The notes under the pieces were generated by a model, which saw only the letters and a program-made list of their open reading frames with translations, was not told the DNA's origin and made no database searches. Shown here one piece after another: positions 21,175 to 33,145 of a DNA stretch of 64,000 nucleotides (within the stretch, counting starts at the first letter, position 1; each line of letters begins with the position of its first letter). The position numbers and the translations under genes were made by a program. The stretch is from Trebouxia sp. TZW2008 (Eukaryota > Chlorophyta > Trebouxiophyceae > Trebouxiales > Trebouxiaceae), in assembly GCA_002118135.1 (NCBI GenBank), contig BDIU01000313.1, forward strand, positions 120,741 through 184,740. The letters are read 5' to 3'.

Positions 21175-24100
21175 TCACATATCCCCAAAGTCGACGGAAA
21201 CAATCTCCAGTTCCCTTGCAGCCACGTCTGTCATGCTCTCCGCGGGATATCGTATACAGTAGTCCAGCGCAAAGACTGTCAGTGGCACTGCAAGAAAGCA
21301 AGCACTCATTAATACTTTGGAAGCAAGCGGCCTGCTTGGAGGCAGTTGGTCTAATTTGTACTTAGCTGGGCCTGCTCAGTGTGTCTAGCATACAATTTTG
21401 AACAAATGATCTTGAGTGAAAGCGGCCGATCAGCAGTTTGAATTTGCAATAGTTGCAGATGGATCACTCAAGCATGCTGACAATGTATATACATACATCA
21501 ATATCTCAGGCACAAAAATGCTCACCTGCAAGAAGTAAGCCCCACACACCCAAGCTGTGCTCTGCCACAACCAGAGTGCTGATGACCAGCAGGGGATGCA
21601 ATTTCAAATGGGCCGAATAGATGGCTGGGTTTAGCAGATATGCCTCCACAAAGTGGATACCAGTCACCATGGCTATCACAAAGCCCAACTGCACACAATC
21701 AATTCTGCTCAAGGACTTAGTGTTCTACAAAGACAAAACGCAGACACAAGATTGATCAATCAAAAAGCTTGCAAATCATTGGCATCATGTGCAAATGGAT
21801 TAGTCAAGCAAGCTGAGTTGTGAAGCAAGCATCAGGATGGCACGCATGAAAAGGTTCTTGCTGTGCTGTACATGTTTCATGGAAGCTGTCAAAGGCTGCC
21901 AACATGCATGTGATACATTTCACCCATAATGCTTGCTTCACTGAAAGACATGTCTTGTTGCTTCAGTGACTTCTCTTTGTAGATACACTCAATGTAAGGA
22001 TATTCTTGATGTAAGGACAAGGCAATTGAGAACACATAACTGCATTCTGGCTGCAATGGTACCTCTGAGTAAGGAAAGTTCATTACAAGAAGATATATCC
22101 CGGGAACCAAAGCTGTCGTTACAAAGGAAACTCACTGTACAATAAAGCAAGCAAAGTAAAGTGATAGCTTTGTGTACCTGAAGGAAGCCATACTCAGTGA
22201 CAGCCACAAAGGCAATGGGCGCTGTGGAGATGAACACCCCAGCAATAGGGATGAAGCTGCATATGAAGACAAACAGGCTGAGCAAGCCGATCCCAGGGAT
22301 TTTGAGGAGCCACATGCCTAGCGCTGTCAGAGCTGTGTTTGCCATGGCTATTTGGGCCTGCATCCATGACAAGCATCATCACTTGATAAAGATGCATGCA
22401 TGTGGCCGACGAAAGTCACAAAGTATGGGGAAAGTTGTGTTTGCCATGGCTATCTGGGCCTGCAGCCATGACACATGCTGACAAATGTTGAGCATACATT
22501 GCATGCATGCATGCATGCGTATTTCCAGCTGCAGGTTTCCTCAGCATCATTTGTCCATTCATTGAGGAGACAGGACCACAAATGTTTATGTTCCAGATGT
22601 GAGCAGCGTGTTGATTACAGCCTTGGCTTTGGGACCATGTGTAAGTGGACCATTGGTAAGTGGATCACAAGCAAGTCAGATGCTGGCACAGACGCCTGGT
22701 GTACTTTCAGTCAAGTTTCAGCAAAACATTGGCAACAGAGATCAAATGATGGCTATCTGACCAGCAACTTTTGCATTGTTAGCAGTGCTGACTGATGTGC
22801 TGCCACAGGTCTTCATGTTGCTTGTAACTGCCAGCTTTCTGTCCAGGCTTGTTGATTCATGAACTACTTGAGAAGCGTGGCCGCTCTGCGAAAGTGATCA
22901 CTGCTGCTTTGTATTGTAAGCTGTGCATGACACACACCTGAGCTTGCAGGGCTTTGCCAAAGAGGGCACCAAACACAGTGAAGGTTGGTGCAACTTCAGT
23001 GTAAATGGCCCTTAGGCGGGAGCTGCGCAGGCTCTGCATGCCTCTGGCTATTGTGGGGAAGTCCCAAACCACCATGAAACTCAGCACCAGACTCACACCA
23101 ACCTGGGAAATAGCACGCATCTGGTTCAGTGGTGAAAGTTGGTGCAACTTGGGTGTAGATGGCCCTTAGGCGGGAGCTGCGTAAGCTCTGCATGCCTCTG
23201 GCTATGGAGGGACAACTCCACACCACCATGAAACTCAGCACCAAACTCACACCCACCTCAACAACAGCATGCCTGTGCTTCAGCATGCTTTGTGCTTTAG
23301 CATCCTTATGTTGCAACAATGCAACACAACTTGATTTGATGCCAAGATGCTTGCCCCATCATGGGATGCTTCTGGTTCAGCAATGCAATATGGCTGGTTC
23401 ATATTGACATTTGTATTCTAGCATGGCTTCAAGCTCAACATGAGGTGCCCACCCATCTGAACAAGAGAATGCTTTGGACGCTGGACAACGACCCTGGACG
23501 TGCTGATGCCATCCTGGCATTACAAATTTACCCAGGCCCTAGATGCCAATGGCGCAATCGAATGACCCAGGCCTCAGAAGTCAACCCAGACCATAATGGC
23601 TGCTTGAACACTACCTTATGGCTTGGTATGGGCAAGAAGCAGATGGTGAACATGCTTATACCATCATGACAACAAATGTACTCCAAGTATTGCTGTTGTT
23701 TGACATAGTCATCACATTGTCCATCGTTATAGTCACCACAGTGTGTGTATTGAGAAAAGTTTTGTGTCCCTGGGATGGCTGACCTGCACTGCAAACCTGG
23801 AGATGATGGTGACCAGATTGGATGTGAAGCTGACAGCCAGGTCTGTGTAGCCACGCAGCATCTTCTGCAGCACATGCCCCAGGTACAGTGTGCGGTCCTG
23901 AGTCCACACCTGCAACCAAGCAACACCATTGACCATGAAACCTCCATGTGCCAGCAGTGACTGTTTGAAGCCGCTATAAGCTGCCTGCTCAATAGATACT
24001 GCAGCTGAAAGCATCTTCTGCAGTACATGCCCCAGATACATTGTGCGGTCCCGGGACCACACCTGCAACACAACAAGAATCTCGGCTCAGACCTTGGTGG

Positions 24101-25901
24101 GTTATCAATCTCATGTCATGTGCAGCCCTGAGTCCACACCTGCCCCCATAACAAATGAGTTGTGTCGGTGCCATCACAGAGGAACCACCGCGCCTCTGCA
24201 AGCCAGGTTCAAGTGACATGCTGACTGGATGATGCAAGCACAGTGCAAGGCAGATGTGGGCGCATGAGATCATTTCGTGGAGGGAAGAAAGGTCACAACA
24301 TCACAACCTAAAGAACAATTTGGCTGGCATGGAAAGCAGTGGCAGCCAACTGGGCAACAGCAGGAGCGTGCCTGTGGGTCTGTCGCAAGCTTGGTGGAGG
24401 CCGCATCACCACTCACAACCAGCAAGGCTCGCTCAATCTGATCCATGACCCCGTCCCTACATTCATGCGCATCGTTGCTTTGTTCCTGTCCAATTCGTCC
24501 AGTGATGTCACTCCCTGCTCGATGCATACAGGCAGCTGAAATCAAGAGATGCTGCATCACTGCATGATGGACTTCACCATTGTGCCACTTTTGCATTCTG
24601 CATTCTGAATGTGTGCTAGACGGGTTCAGCAGGCCCAGCTAGGTTCATGCTGGAGCGATCGAGTGTCTCCGACCAACTTGGTCCTGTGCTACCCTAGACC
24701 ATTTGTACTGATCATGAAGGGAAGTGAGGTCCTTGCGCCATGCAATGGGCAATTGCATTCAGCAGGTGCTGAAGCAGCGCAGTGAGGAAGCTGGTTGTAG
24801 TATGCAAGGTCAGTCCTGCATGTCAACTGCTGCATGCTGTTCAAGGCAAGACTTGCAACCCCTGATGCTCATGCAGATCTGATGGGAGATTGATTGATAA
24901 CATCGCCATTGAGCAAAACACAAACAATGCAATGTCCATACCACACTGTTCGTCTTGAGTGACATGCATGCAAGGTGAAATAGCAATCGCTCACCCAAGA
25001 CCGTTCCGCATCTTCTCCAATACAACCACCCATGCATTCTCGCTTTTCAGCCTCCGCACAAAGTCTGTGCCTTCTCTAACAATGTCAGGAATGGTCATGA
25101 CGCCAAAGAACACTACCACAGATACTATTGCACTGAAGTAGAGTAGCACCAACACCCGCCGTCTCAGCATTGGCTTTGAGTCTAACCATTTCAGGGCGCT
25201 GCTTTTCTGAGTGGAGGCCACAAAGCCATTGCCAATGAACGCAACAATGAAGGTGCCCATGACAATCTGCATGGTCATGTGAGCAAGTGGGCATAACAAT
25301 CTGCTTAGTCATATCATATGACTCATATGGGCAAGTGAGCATTGAGCAAAACAGTTTGACAAGGTGCGTACATGTTGACAACAGTTTGCAGGCTGCAGAA
25401 GGTCTGTGACGCCAATGGTTCAGCAATGCGCAGAAGTTAATTGCATTCAAAGACTCAGGTCACACAGGGGCATGACATGCTGTTGCATGGACAACTGGCA
25501 GCAGATGCAGCAGCATGTACTTTTACCCCAAAGAAGTCCTGAAACTGCAAAGCTGTCACTGCCACTGTGACCCATACTGCCACCCTGGTCCATGGCAGCT
25601 CAGAAACCCAGGTAATCAGCTGGCGAGCTCCGCCATCATTGCGCGGCTCAGCGACAAGACCGCCTTGCAATGTCGCGCGTGTGGTACCAGCGCATCGTCT
25701 GTGGTAGCCCGAGCAGCTGACAGGGCCGGCTATGTACTGCGCTTGGATGTGCTGTGCAAGGTGATCAGTGAGTTTAGCGGGTCTATAAGACTCTCGTGCG
25801 CGTGGACACGCGCTCGAGAGCTTCTGAATACACTGCCGAGACTTTCTGTAATGTAAGGCGTAACAGCGGCTATTGGGAAGCGCTGAAAATGCTGCAGCCA
25901 T
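21175..25901 (-). CDS. AI-2E/UPF0118-type multi-pass membrane protein, probably plastid-targeted
   Basis: Member of the AI-2E transporter-like (UPF0118) family. The substrate in algae is unknown. Minus-strand exons: 25527-25901 (ATG), 24995-25266, 24372-24510, 23784-23909, 22938-23102, 22178-22357, 21526-21688, 21175-21287 (TGA). The total is 1,533 nt or 510 aa. Family hallmarks are the C-terminal block PGIGLLSLFVFICSFIPIAG followed by TAPIAF, then HFVEAYLLNPAIYSAHLKLH and HSLGVWGLLLAVPLTVF. Hydrophobic segments are present in exons 1, 2, 5, 6 and 7. The first ~90 residues are basic, Ser/Ala/Arg-rich and poor in acids (MAAAFSALPNSRCYALHYRK at the start), suggesting an organellar transit peptide. 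Exon 24372-24510 is the least certain: it needs acceptor GGGAG (24511-24515) and a GC donor, but only this choice keeps phase. Ghost copies flank exons 22178, 22938 and 23784. Confidence 0.87.
22425..22465 (-). repeat. Ghost copy of exon 22178-22357 (acceptor plus 5' part)
   Basis: On the minus strand it repeats the acceptor and QAQIAMANT start of the exon about 100 bases upstream. Confidence 0.85.
23145..23260 (-). repeat. Ghost copy of exon 22938-23102 (acceptor plus 5' part)
   Basis: A 115-base copy of the exon start (VGVSLVLSFMVVW... RGMQSLRSSRLRAIYT) offset by about 155 bases. It is nearly intact, with a few substitutions. Confidence 0.9.
23970..24145 (-). repeat. Ghost copies of exon 23784-23909 (acceptor plus 5' part)
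   Basis: A good copy (about 23985-24068; VWSRDRTMYLGHVLQKML) and a short remnant of the acceptor side near 24120-24145 (CCTGAGTCCACACCTGC on +). Confidence 0.86.
24619..24700 (+). repeat. Dispersed ~85-bp repeat, copy 1
   Basis: Shares GGTTCAGCAGGCCCAGCTAG, the GGAGCRATC block and the CCAACYNGGTCCTGTGCT tail with copies at 34397-34480 and 40067-40148. It lies in an intron of a minus-strand gene. Confidence 0.8.
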
Positions 25902-26315
25902 GTGGGGTGACTGCTTGCATCTGCAGGGGACGCTAAGAAGAGCACTGAGCGATCTGCATGCTGCGGTCGCTACAGTCTATACGGTACGTGGCGTCCAATG
26001 CTGCTTTTCTGCTGCACTGGAACGCAGCGGGTGATGTCTCGCTTAACATGCCGTTGACCAATTGAAGCAGCAAAGCTCGCAGCAGCAATTGCTGAGTCAT
26101 TGCCTAGCGACTCCGTAGTCACCGACACCTGCGCAGGTAGCGCTCCAGCGCGGTCGAGGTGCGATTCATCGACTGTTGCCGAGCGCTGGCTTGTTTCATC
26201 CGCGCGAAGGACTACAGTCAAGACTGTTGTTCAGAAGCGTTCGCTTCTTCGGGATCCATGCTGCAACTTGACAAGCTATCGTTGCGCGGGAGCCGCACGT
26301 TGCCAATCGCTTGCC
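25902..26315. promoter_or_regulatory. Divergent promoter region
   Basis: 414 bases between the start codons of the AI-2E-type gene (-) and the first SMP-C2 gene (+). It is more CpG-rich than the introns. No TATA box or defined element is convincing. An open frame on + continues upstream of the chosen ATG at 26316 as far as 26100 without looking like protein. Confidence 0.55.
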
Positions 26316-29300
26316 ATGGCCGATGAGGATGACACCAGCAACGAAAGCCCGCGCTTTTTCGATGCCAGACAGTCAATAGAAAGCCAACACGAAACGACAC
26401 ATGCGTCCGACAAAGTGCGCAGCGTACCGCAACATGCCCCAGACAACCCATTCAGCGGCGAATGGCTGTCAAATCTTATTGGTAAGTTGAGTGTGACTGG
26501 AGGCCTATTGATGATGAATCCGGTTGGGTTTGCAACAGAGCACTCTGTGCATGCAGGTCACTTGTGGAATCCTGAGCTGCGGAGAGCTTTCAAGAAGGTT
26601 GCTTGGGACATATTGCCAGGGCTGCTGCAGAGATCTTCACCAGCCTGGATGCACTCTATCAAGCTCACAAAGTACCTTGTTGATCTCACATGATTCAGTT
26701 CATTCATGCTCATTTTCTCTTCAATAGTGTGAGTTTGACTCATGCTGAGCAGGTTTGTGTTGGGTCACTCGCCGCCATTGATCACAAATGTGACTACCTT
26801 CAGAGACAACAAGCATGCAGAGGATCAAGGTGTTGCGCTTGAATGCGATGTCACATGGGAAAGCAAGATGGTGGGTTGACACTGAAGTGCCTCGAAATGC
26901 GCTATCAGGGCACATGCTAGTGCGTGTCCTGGTATAGAAAAAAGCCCATAGTCGTTGCCTCTTGTTACAGGATATTGAGTTGCACATCAAGCCAATGCCG
27001 AAGCAAGTGCCTTTGGTGCCAGATGTCGTCACCAAGCTCCTGTCCAACGCTGTGATGTTTAGTGTGAGTTCTCCATCTGAGCTGGACGCATATGATATAC
27101 ATCTGCCATCATACCCAGTAATGATTTGTATCATTATATCTCCCTAGCTCATACATCTTGCGCCGCACCTGGCCAAACAGGTAATGAACCCGCATCCATG
27201 TGATGGTATCATGGCGCAAATGCTGAAGGGATTCACAGCAGCCTGCTTATGCACCCCCCGGCAGCTGATTGAATGCTAACTGGACCTTGTCATTATCATG
27301 CATGCTGAGCCAACATGATGTTTGCATGCCACCCTTTCTCTGCCGAAGTTGCCGTGTGGTGTAATCATGTTCAGTTATTGATCATTGATGGTGCAATCAT
27401 GTTCATTGATGACCTGCAGGCTGGCATTGAGAAGCTGAAGATCAAGGGGCGAGCGCAAGTCACCTTCAATCCTCTCATCCAGCACCTGCCTGTTATTGCA
27501 GCAGTCAAGGTACAGTGACTTCTCTTTGTAACGACTGCTCTAATCCAGCAAAGCTGTCCTTGCATCGAATTGTCCTTACTTGGAGGTGCCACTGCAGAAT
27601 GCAGCAATTGCCAGTCAGTAGCATGCTCCTCACATTGAGAATGCCTTACATTGAGTGTCCTTACAAACAGCAGTTACTGTATGTGCCTGCACATCTTTCA
27701 AGCAGAATGTCAGCCCTAAGTCACTCCCCTTGCTGTTTGTACCAACTGCTCTGCTGATGTTTCGGTTCACAACATTTTTGTCCTGACCCCAGCATGCTCG
27801 CAGTACGCACTTGTTAGGAAGACTTAGAACATCATGTGGTTATCTACAAGGGCAACTAGGTGCCTTACACAATAGACTCTGTCAATTTCCTTATTTGCGA
27901 CACTTTCAAGATGTTCTTGAATGTCTCACTAGAAGGCACGTCAATGCTGATGATGATGATGAGTTGGGCACCTTTCTGGGCTGTTGAAAATTGAAAACTC
28001 TCCTTACCAAAGATGACCACAGCTCAATTTGTCTTATACTGTGAAAGCTGCTGCAGGCGGGTTTCTTGGAGCAGCCAGAGGTGGTAGACTTTGAGGTGAC
28101 AGTGATGGGGGGACCCACCCTGGCTGGCCTCATCCCAAGCCTCAAAGCTTGGCTGGTCAGATTTGCACGTGATGCCATCATCAGTAACTATGTGCTGCCT
28201 GAGCAGTGGTGCTACCGCCTGGACCCTGTGAGTGTCATTGTGACGTGCTGTGTTGATTTGCACTGAAAGAGCTAGAGCGCTGATGCAGCAACATCCATGT
28301 GTACAGAAATGTATGGTCTTGTTGGTCCAAATGTTGTTGGTGGGCGCTTTGCTGCTGGTCTGCTTGTGCTGCTGGCGAGCGCGCAGCAAAAGACAGAAGA
28401 TGCTCTGTTGATCAATCGCGTGTTATGGCCTTACATGGGCCAAATTGTTTTGACATTGCAAATTTGGTATTGCATGTTGAGTCCATGATACCTATGACTT
28501 CTGAGCAACATGCTGTTTGCCAAGGATTGCTTATACATTTGCTGCAGAAGGTTCAGGACATCAGCGTTCCAGATGGCATGCTTGAAGTGAAGGTTCTGGA
28601 GGCCATCAACATACCTAGAGGCGACGTGCTGTCTGACTCTGACCCATATGTCTCGTAAGCCCGTTGCTAAATAACTCATATTGCAGGATTGCATTTTACC
28701 TGCAGTACAGTAAGTCTACATTCTGGAGATGTTGGTTCTCAAGTCTGAAATGTATGGAAGCTGTGTTCATATCTCCTGCAAGCATCCATGCTGCAAGAAT
28801 GCATTGATGATGAGTGAGCACCTTGAAGCTGATGCTACGCTACTCACAGCCTACCATTGCCATTGATGCACTGAAGCCGTTCACATGCCCGAACTATGTC
28901 AACCTGTCATTTGGTCCTGTTGCTTCCGGAGCACGTGAAGCTTCTGTGCCTCATTTCCAACATCTTGATCAACAAGGCAATAGATGATTCTTCCGAAGCA
29001 TCTGCTCACATGGTCAACATGTTATGACATGTCATGTTGTCAGGTCGACAATGTGGTTGCCACAGTTGTGCACCACAGGTGCTGCTGCTTTTCGAGCAGC
29101 CGATAATGTTGGTCTCTTCTGCAGCTTGTGGCTGAGGCCGACGTCAGTGCAGCCTGCTACAGCAGACAAACACCACCCTGCATAGGAGGTTACCACTTGC
29201 TATGCTCTGCAGTCTGTGGCTGAAGCCAACACAGACGAGGTTGACAGTAGTGCATACATCACAAATCTGCCAGTCATTACATCAAGTGAACACGTTGATC

Positions 29301-32300
29301 TTGTATGCAACGCAGTCTATGGCTGAGGCCAACACAGAAGAGGCTGACGTTAGTGTATACAGCACAAGGGTACCAGTCATCACATCAGCTGGACTTCTTG
29401 ATCTGTAATGCTCTGCAGGTTGTGACTGAGACCAATATGAAAGAAGTTGATGGTACTGTATACAGCACAAAGGCTCCCGTCGTCACATCAGTTGAACTTC
29501 TTGGTCTTTCTGGTGCCCTCAAGTTTGTGGCTGAGGTCAATCACAGAAGAGGCCGACTTCAGTGGAGCTGAATGTGTTGAATCGCCCTGCAGCTTGTGGC
29601 TGACATTGACAGAGAGAAGCAGATGTCAATGCAGCTGAAAGATCGTTGTGCTATGCTCTGCAGTCTGTGGCTGAGGCCAACACAGAAGAGGCAGACCTCA
29701 GTGCAACCTGCGGGCAAGCGTGCCACCTGGAATGAGTCTTTCCACCTGCCTGTGGAGTTGGTGCACCGCCAGAAACTGGTCTTGGTGCTGTACGACCACG
29801 ACACCATCGGCTCAGACGATGAGCTAGGCAGGTCAGCAGCTTTTGGTAGCAGTAGTCGTTGCATGGTCACCCTCAAGCTGATCAACAGCAGAAGTCACCT
29901 GCCTGTGGAGTTACTGCAAAACTGGTCTTCATGCTGTATGATCACGACACTATTGGCTCAGGTGATGATGAGCTTGGCCAATCAGCAGCTTTGGATAGCA
30001 ACAGTTCTTAGACGCGCATTTTTGACTTTGACGATTGCTGCCAGATGTAGTCTTGAGCTTGCATGGTGCTGCTGTGAAGGCACTCTGTCTCTCTGTCTGT
30101 CTGTCACACAGCAGTCTCTTGCTGTGTGCAGCAAGAAACCTTGCGCTGCTATCAGTAGCTTTGCTGTCTGTCCAATCACAGGGTAGATAGAATTTGCCAT
30201 CGACTGCTATGCTTTCCATGACATCACATTGGAGAGGGCATGTCATGTGGAAACTGTGTGTGGCTTGCAGGATCTTTGTGCTCATGAAGGATCTGCCAGA
30301 TGGGCAGGAGCAAGACCTATGGCTGGACCTGCAAGACCCTAAAGAAGAGGTCAACTCTCTGCTGAGCTGCATGCAATAGGCTCTGCACCATGCACCTTGG
30401 CAATTGCCATAACATCAATTGCAGTTGATTTGAGTGGCCACGAATGATAATATGCCAACGCTCTGGCACAGACACCCTGTTGGCTTGGCCATCATGGTGT
30501 CTGCAGATATCTGAGCTTCCGTCTACACACAATGCTGATTGGCAGCCTACAAACAGGTGTTTTATCATGTACAGCTTTCCTGCACAGAAGAACTTCTACC
30601 CGTCTGCCTGTCACAGATGGTGCTGGTGCACTTCTTTCACTCCATGATTGTGCATCTGCCAGCACGTCAGCAACCCTCTGTTGCTTAAAGCAACAGACCA
30701 TGCCACTATAAGGCAGTCGCATTGCAATGTACAAAACTGACTTATGATAAGTTGCTGACATACGGATCAAGCAGGACCAACGTGCACAGCAGCATGACCC
30801 AGTGGCGGAAGCTACCAAGGAGTATCAGCGCCATCAGAAGCGCAAGGCAAAGCAATGCAGGGTGCACATCAAGGTGAGCTTGCCCTTCTGTCCTTGTACA
30901 TAGTCAAGTTGAGGTGTAAATCGCTATACCTGTGCACGCCAACATACAAGGCTCTGTCTGGCTGCAAATGAGCGGCATCCAAGCAGATGCACAATGCTGC
31001 ATTGCTTGACCTTCACCAGTGAACCTCTTGCGACACAGTGCACTTGCTTGTACTGCCTGCGCACACTCTTGGTCACCCTGTGAGCGCTGAACGATCGTCC
31101 AGCAGGCTGTGAGTAAGATGGCATGACAGCAAATTATGTCTATGGATGTTGCAGGTGAAGTATCACAGCATGAGCAAAGAAGAGCAAGGGCTCATTGCCA
31201 AAGCACAGGCTCGACAGGATTTGTCCATTTTGTACAACCATTCTCGGCTGAGGGATATTGCCAACCAGGGTGTCATCAACATCAAGCTGGGCTTTGCAGA
31301 CAAGCTTGTGGCAGCCAGCTGGTGGAAAGGCCCACGCAAACAATTGTAAGCTGTGCACATGGGTTGTCTGTAGATGCAGTTCCTTGCATATGAGCGTTTT
31401 CACAGACTCTTGTACCCAAACAAAATTACGTCGTCAGGCGTGATGATGGGAGCCTCTGTCCATGGAGGCAGCCCAGAAGACGCTCTTGTGCCCAAATGAC
31501 CTTGAAGTTTCACTAGCTGTAAGCTGGTTTTGCTGTAGCGCATGTTACGCTAAGCAAGCGCTGTCCAGACAATGTGCTGTTGCATTTGTCAAGCCCGACA
31601 TGCAGTACCCTCTTCCATGCATGAGGGAGAGTCATATGAGTAGCACATGCTTTGCAGTAGACCCAGAAGTTCATTTTCTGCTGCAACTGCGCTGACGAGC
31701 TATGCCGTTTTGCTCTGAGAGGTCCTGAGCATGTGCGAGCATCTTGCAAACACTGCACCCACATGTCGTCCTGATGCAGTCAATATTGAATTGCATGTGT
31801 AGCAACTTCAATTGGTATGCAGGCAAGTCAAATGCAAGTTTGGAGCGGACCATAAATGCACTCTGCTCAAGCATGGGCGGCGGCATAGCTGTAGAATAGA
31901 TGAATGCATTCAGCTGCAAGTCACCAGCCAGGACCTTTCAGGTAGCTAAATCTTTCTTGCTGCTGCTGCTGCTGCTGCCGCTGCTGCTGCTGCTGCCGCC
32001 GCTGCTGCTGCTGCTGCTGATGCTGATGCTGTCACAGCAGCAGTTCAAATGCCTGAAGCAGCGCCAATTGTTTCTAGAAAGCATTTGATAGGCTTGTTTG
32101 CAATCTGCAATGTACATGCCAGAATGTCAAACAGTGTGACATGCAACTTGTCCGCTTGTGCTTGGGCCCCAGTGTTCATGCAACAGCATGAGCACGATGC
32201 AACACTGAGTCATATGCACTGGTCGCAAATGCGCTGGGGTACGATGCAGGTGCCAATAGCGCAGATGATATAACACTGGCAGTTCGGGAACGGAGGTGGT

Positions 32301-32699
32301 GGCGCAATGATCTAGAGGTCAGTTGTCATGCACAAGTGCATGCGAAGCTGACCATGCATACGCGAGCTATGCTGCGATGTGCTGTACAGCGATACCTAGA
32401 TGCAGCTGTGTCTTTAGTCTCTACATGTCTGTAGCTTGAACACATGCTAAGGCAATAGCTCATATGTGTTTGCCCATGCACACAGCACACCTCTGTTGAG
32501 TGTATTTCACCCACTGCAGGGTAGAGTCATTATTTCTTTGCAAGACCTGAAGCAGCAGGGCGCAATAAAGGAAAGGGCAGAATTGCAGCATGGCAAAAGC
32601 AAGAATGGCAGGTTGGACTTTGAGATGGAATGGAACTCATACTTAGGCATAGACAGCATAGAGAAGCAGAAGTCTGAGCAGCATGGACCTGACCATTGA
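26316..32699 (+). CDS. SMP-C2 domain protein 1 (extended-synaptotagmin/plant-SYT-like), 588 aa
   Basis: Such proteins tether membranes and move lipids at contact sites. Exons: 26316-26481, 26557-26671, 26753-26870, 26971-27063, 27420-27509, 28057-28227, 28548-28654, 29664-29831, 30271-30349, 30772-30873, 31155-31345, 31823-31941, 32250-32317, 32520-32699. Residues about 1-55 are acidic and disordered. An SMP-type lipid-binding module covers about 56-250 (HLWNPELRRAFKKVAWDILP, IELHIKPMPKQ, FEVTVMGGPTLAGLIPS). A C2 domain covers about 250-375, with complete acidic ligands in RGDVLSDSDPYV and YDHDTIGSDDELGR. The tail (GVINIKLGFADKLV..., CRIDECIQLQV, LAVRERRWWRNDLEGRVIIS) looks like a second, non-calcium C2 fold. 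I see no N-terminal membrane helix, unlike plant SYT or animal E-Syt. The usual acceptor of exon 10 reads CGG, so I use the AG six bases on. Tandem paralogue follows. Confidence 0.92.
29105..29640 (+). repeat. Six ghost copies of exon 29664-29831 (acceptor plus 5' part)
   Basis: Copies near 29120, 29210, 29312, 29418, 29524 and 29589 each repeat the CTCTGCAG-type acceptor and the first 45-60 bases of the exon (SLWLRPTQKRQTSVQ). Spacing is 66-107 bases. The largest array in the window. The tandem paralogue has none at this position. Confidence 0.92.
29890..29990 (+). repeat. Ghost copy of exon 29664-29831 (3' part plus donor)
   Basis: Repeats HLPVELVHRQKLVLVLYDHD onward as a decayed copy (a lost codon block and changed GSDDELGR), just downstream of the true exon. 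Confidence 0.85.
31432..31473. repeat. Short hairpin repeat, copy 2
   Basis: GTCAGGCGT, then GCCTCTGTCCATGGAGGC. Related to 14971-15011. It lies in intron 11 of SMP-C2 gene 1. Confidence 0.5.
31958..32030 (+). repeat. (GCT/GCC)n trinucleotide repeat just inside an intron
   Basis: About 24 triplets beginning 17 bases after the donor of exon 31823-31941. Confidence 0.9.
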
Positions 32700-33145
32700 C
32701 CTTCTGGGCATTTGCCAGCAGAGCCCCTCGTACAATACACCCCAAGTACACACGCCCCAAGTGACATGCCCTTCAAGGCTTGGCCATGACGCTATGCTGA
32801 GCCAAGGCCCACCTTTTGCTGTAGAGCAGAGCAGCATTTTTGTGCTTTTGTGGCATTTGCCTCCACTGTACGCCATGCAATTTGTTGTGCATGTATCGCT
32901 GACTAGATTAGACCAAAATTAGTAATTTGTAGTAATGTGTGGCCATATCCGGTTATCTTCTTCCTCGAGACAGCTGAGCAGATTCACTTTATGAATCGAG
33001 ACGAATAGTCATCGGGAATAGCATGTGCAAGTCCGAGTGATCACTCGTGATTGCTTCCGGTGTGCGCGCGCAGCGCCGCAAAGGATAGGCTGTTGTGCGC
33101 GCTGACGCCTCTTTGTATGCTGCCGCTTGTTCTCTCCAGCCGAAA
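32700..33145. promoter_or_regulatory. Spacer between tandem SMP-C2 genes
   Basis: 446 bases holding the 3' end of gene 1 and the promoter of gene 2. I see no clear TATA box. The 150 bases before the ATG at 33146 are CpG-rich compared with the introns. Confidence 0.55.

Noticed and set aside
26100..26315. Upstream extension of SMP-C2 gene 1 in the open frame before the ATG at 26316
   Set aside because: Composition is promoter-like, and the paralogue starts its acidic N-terminus at the equivalent ATG.
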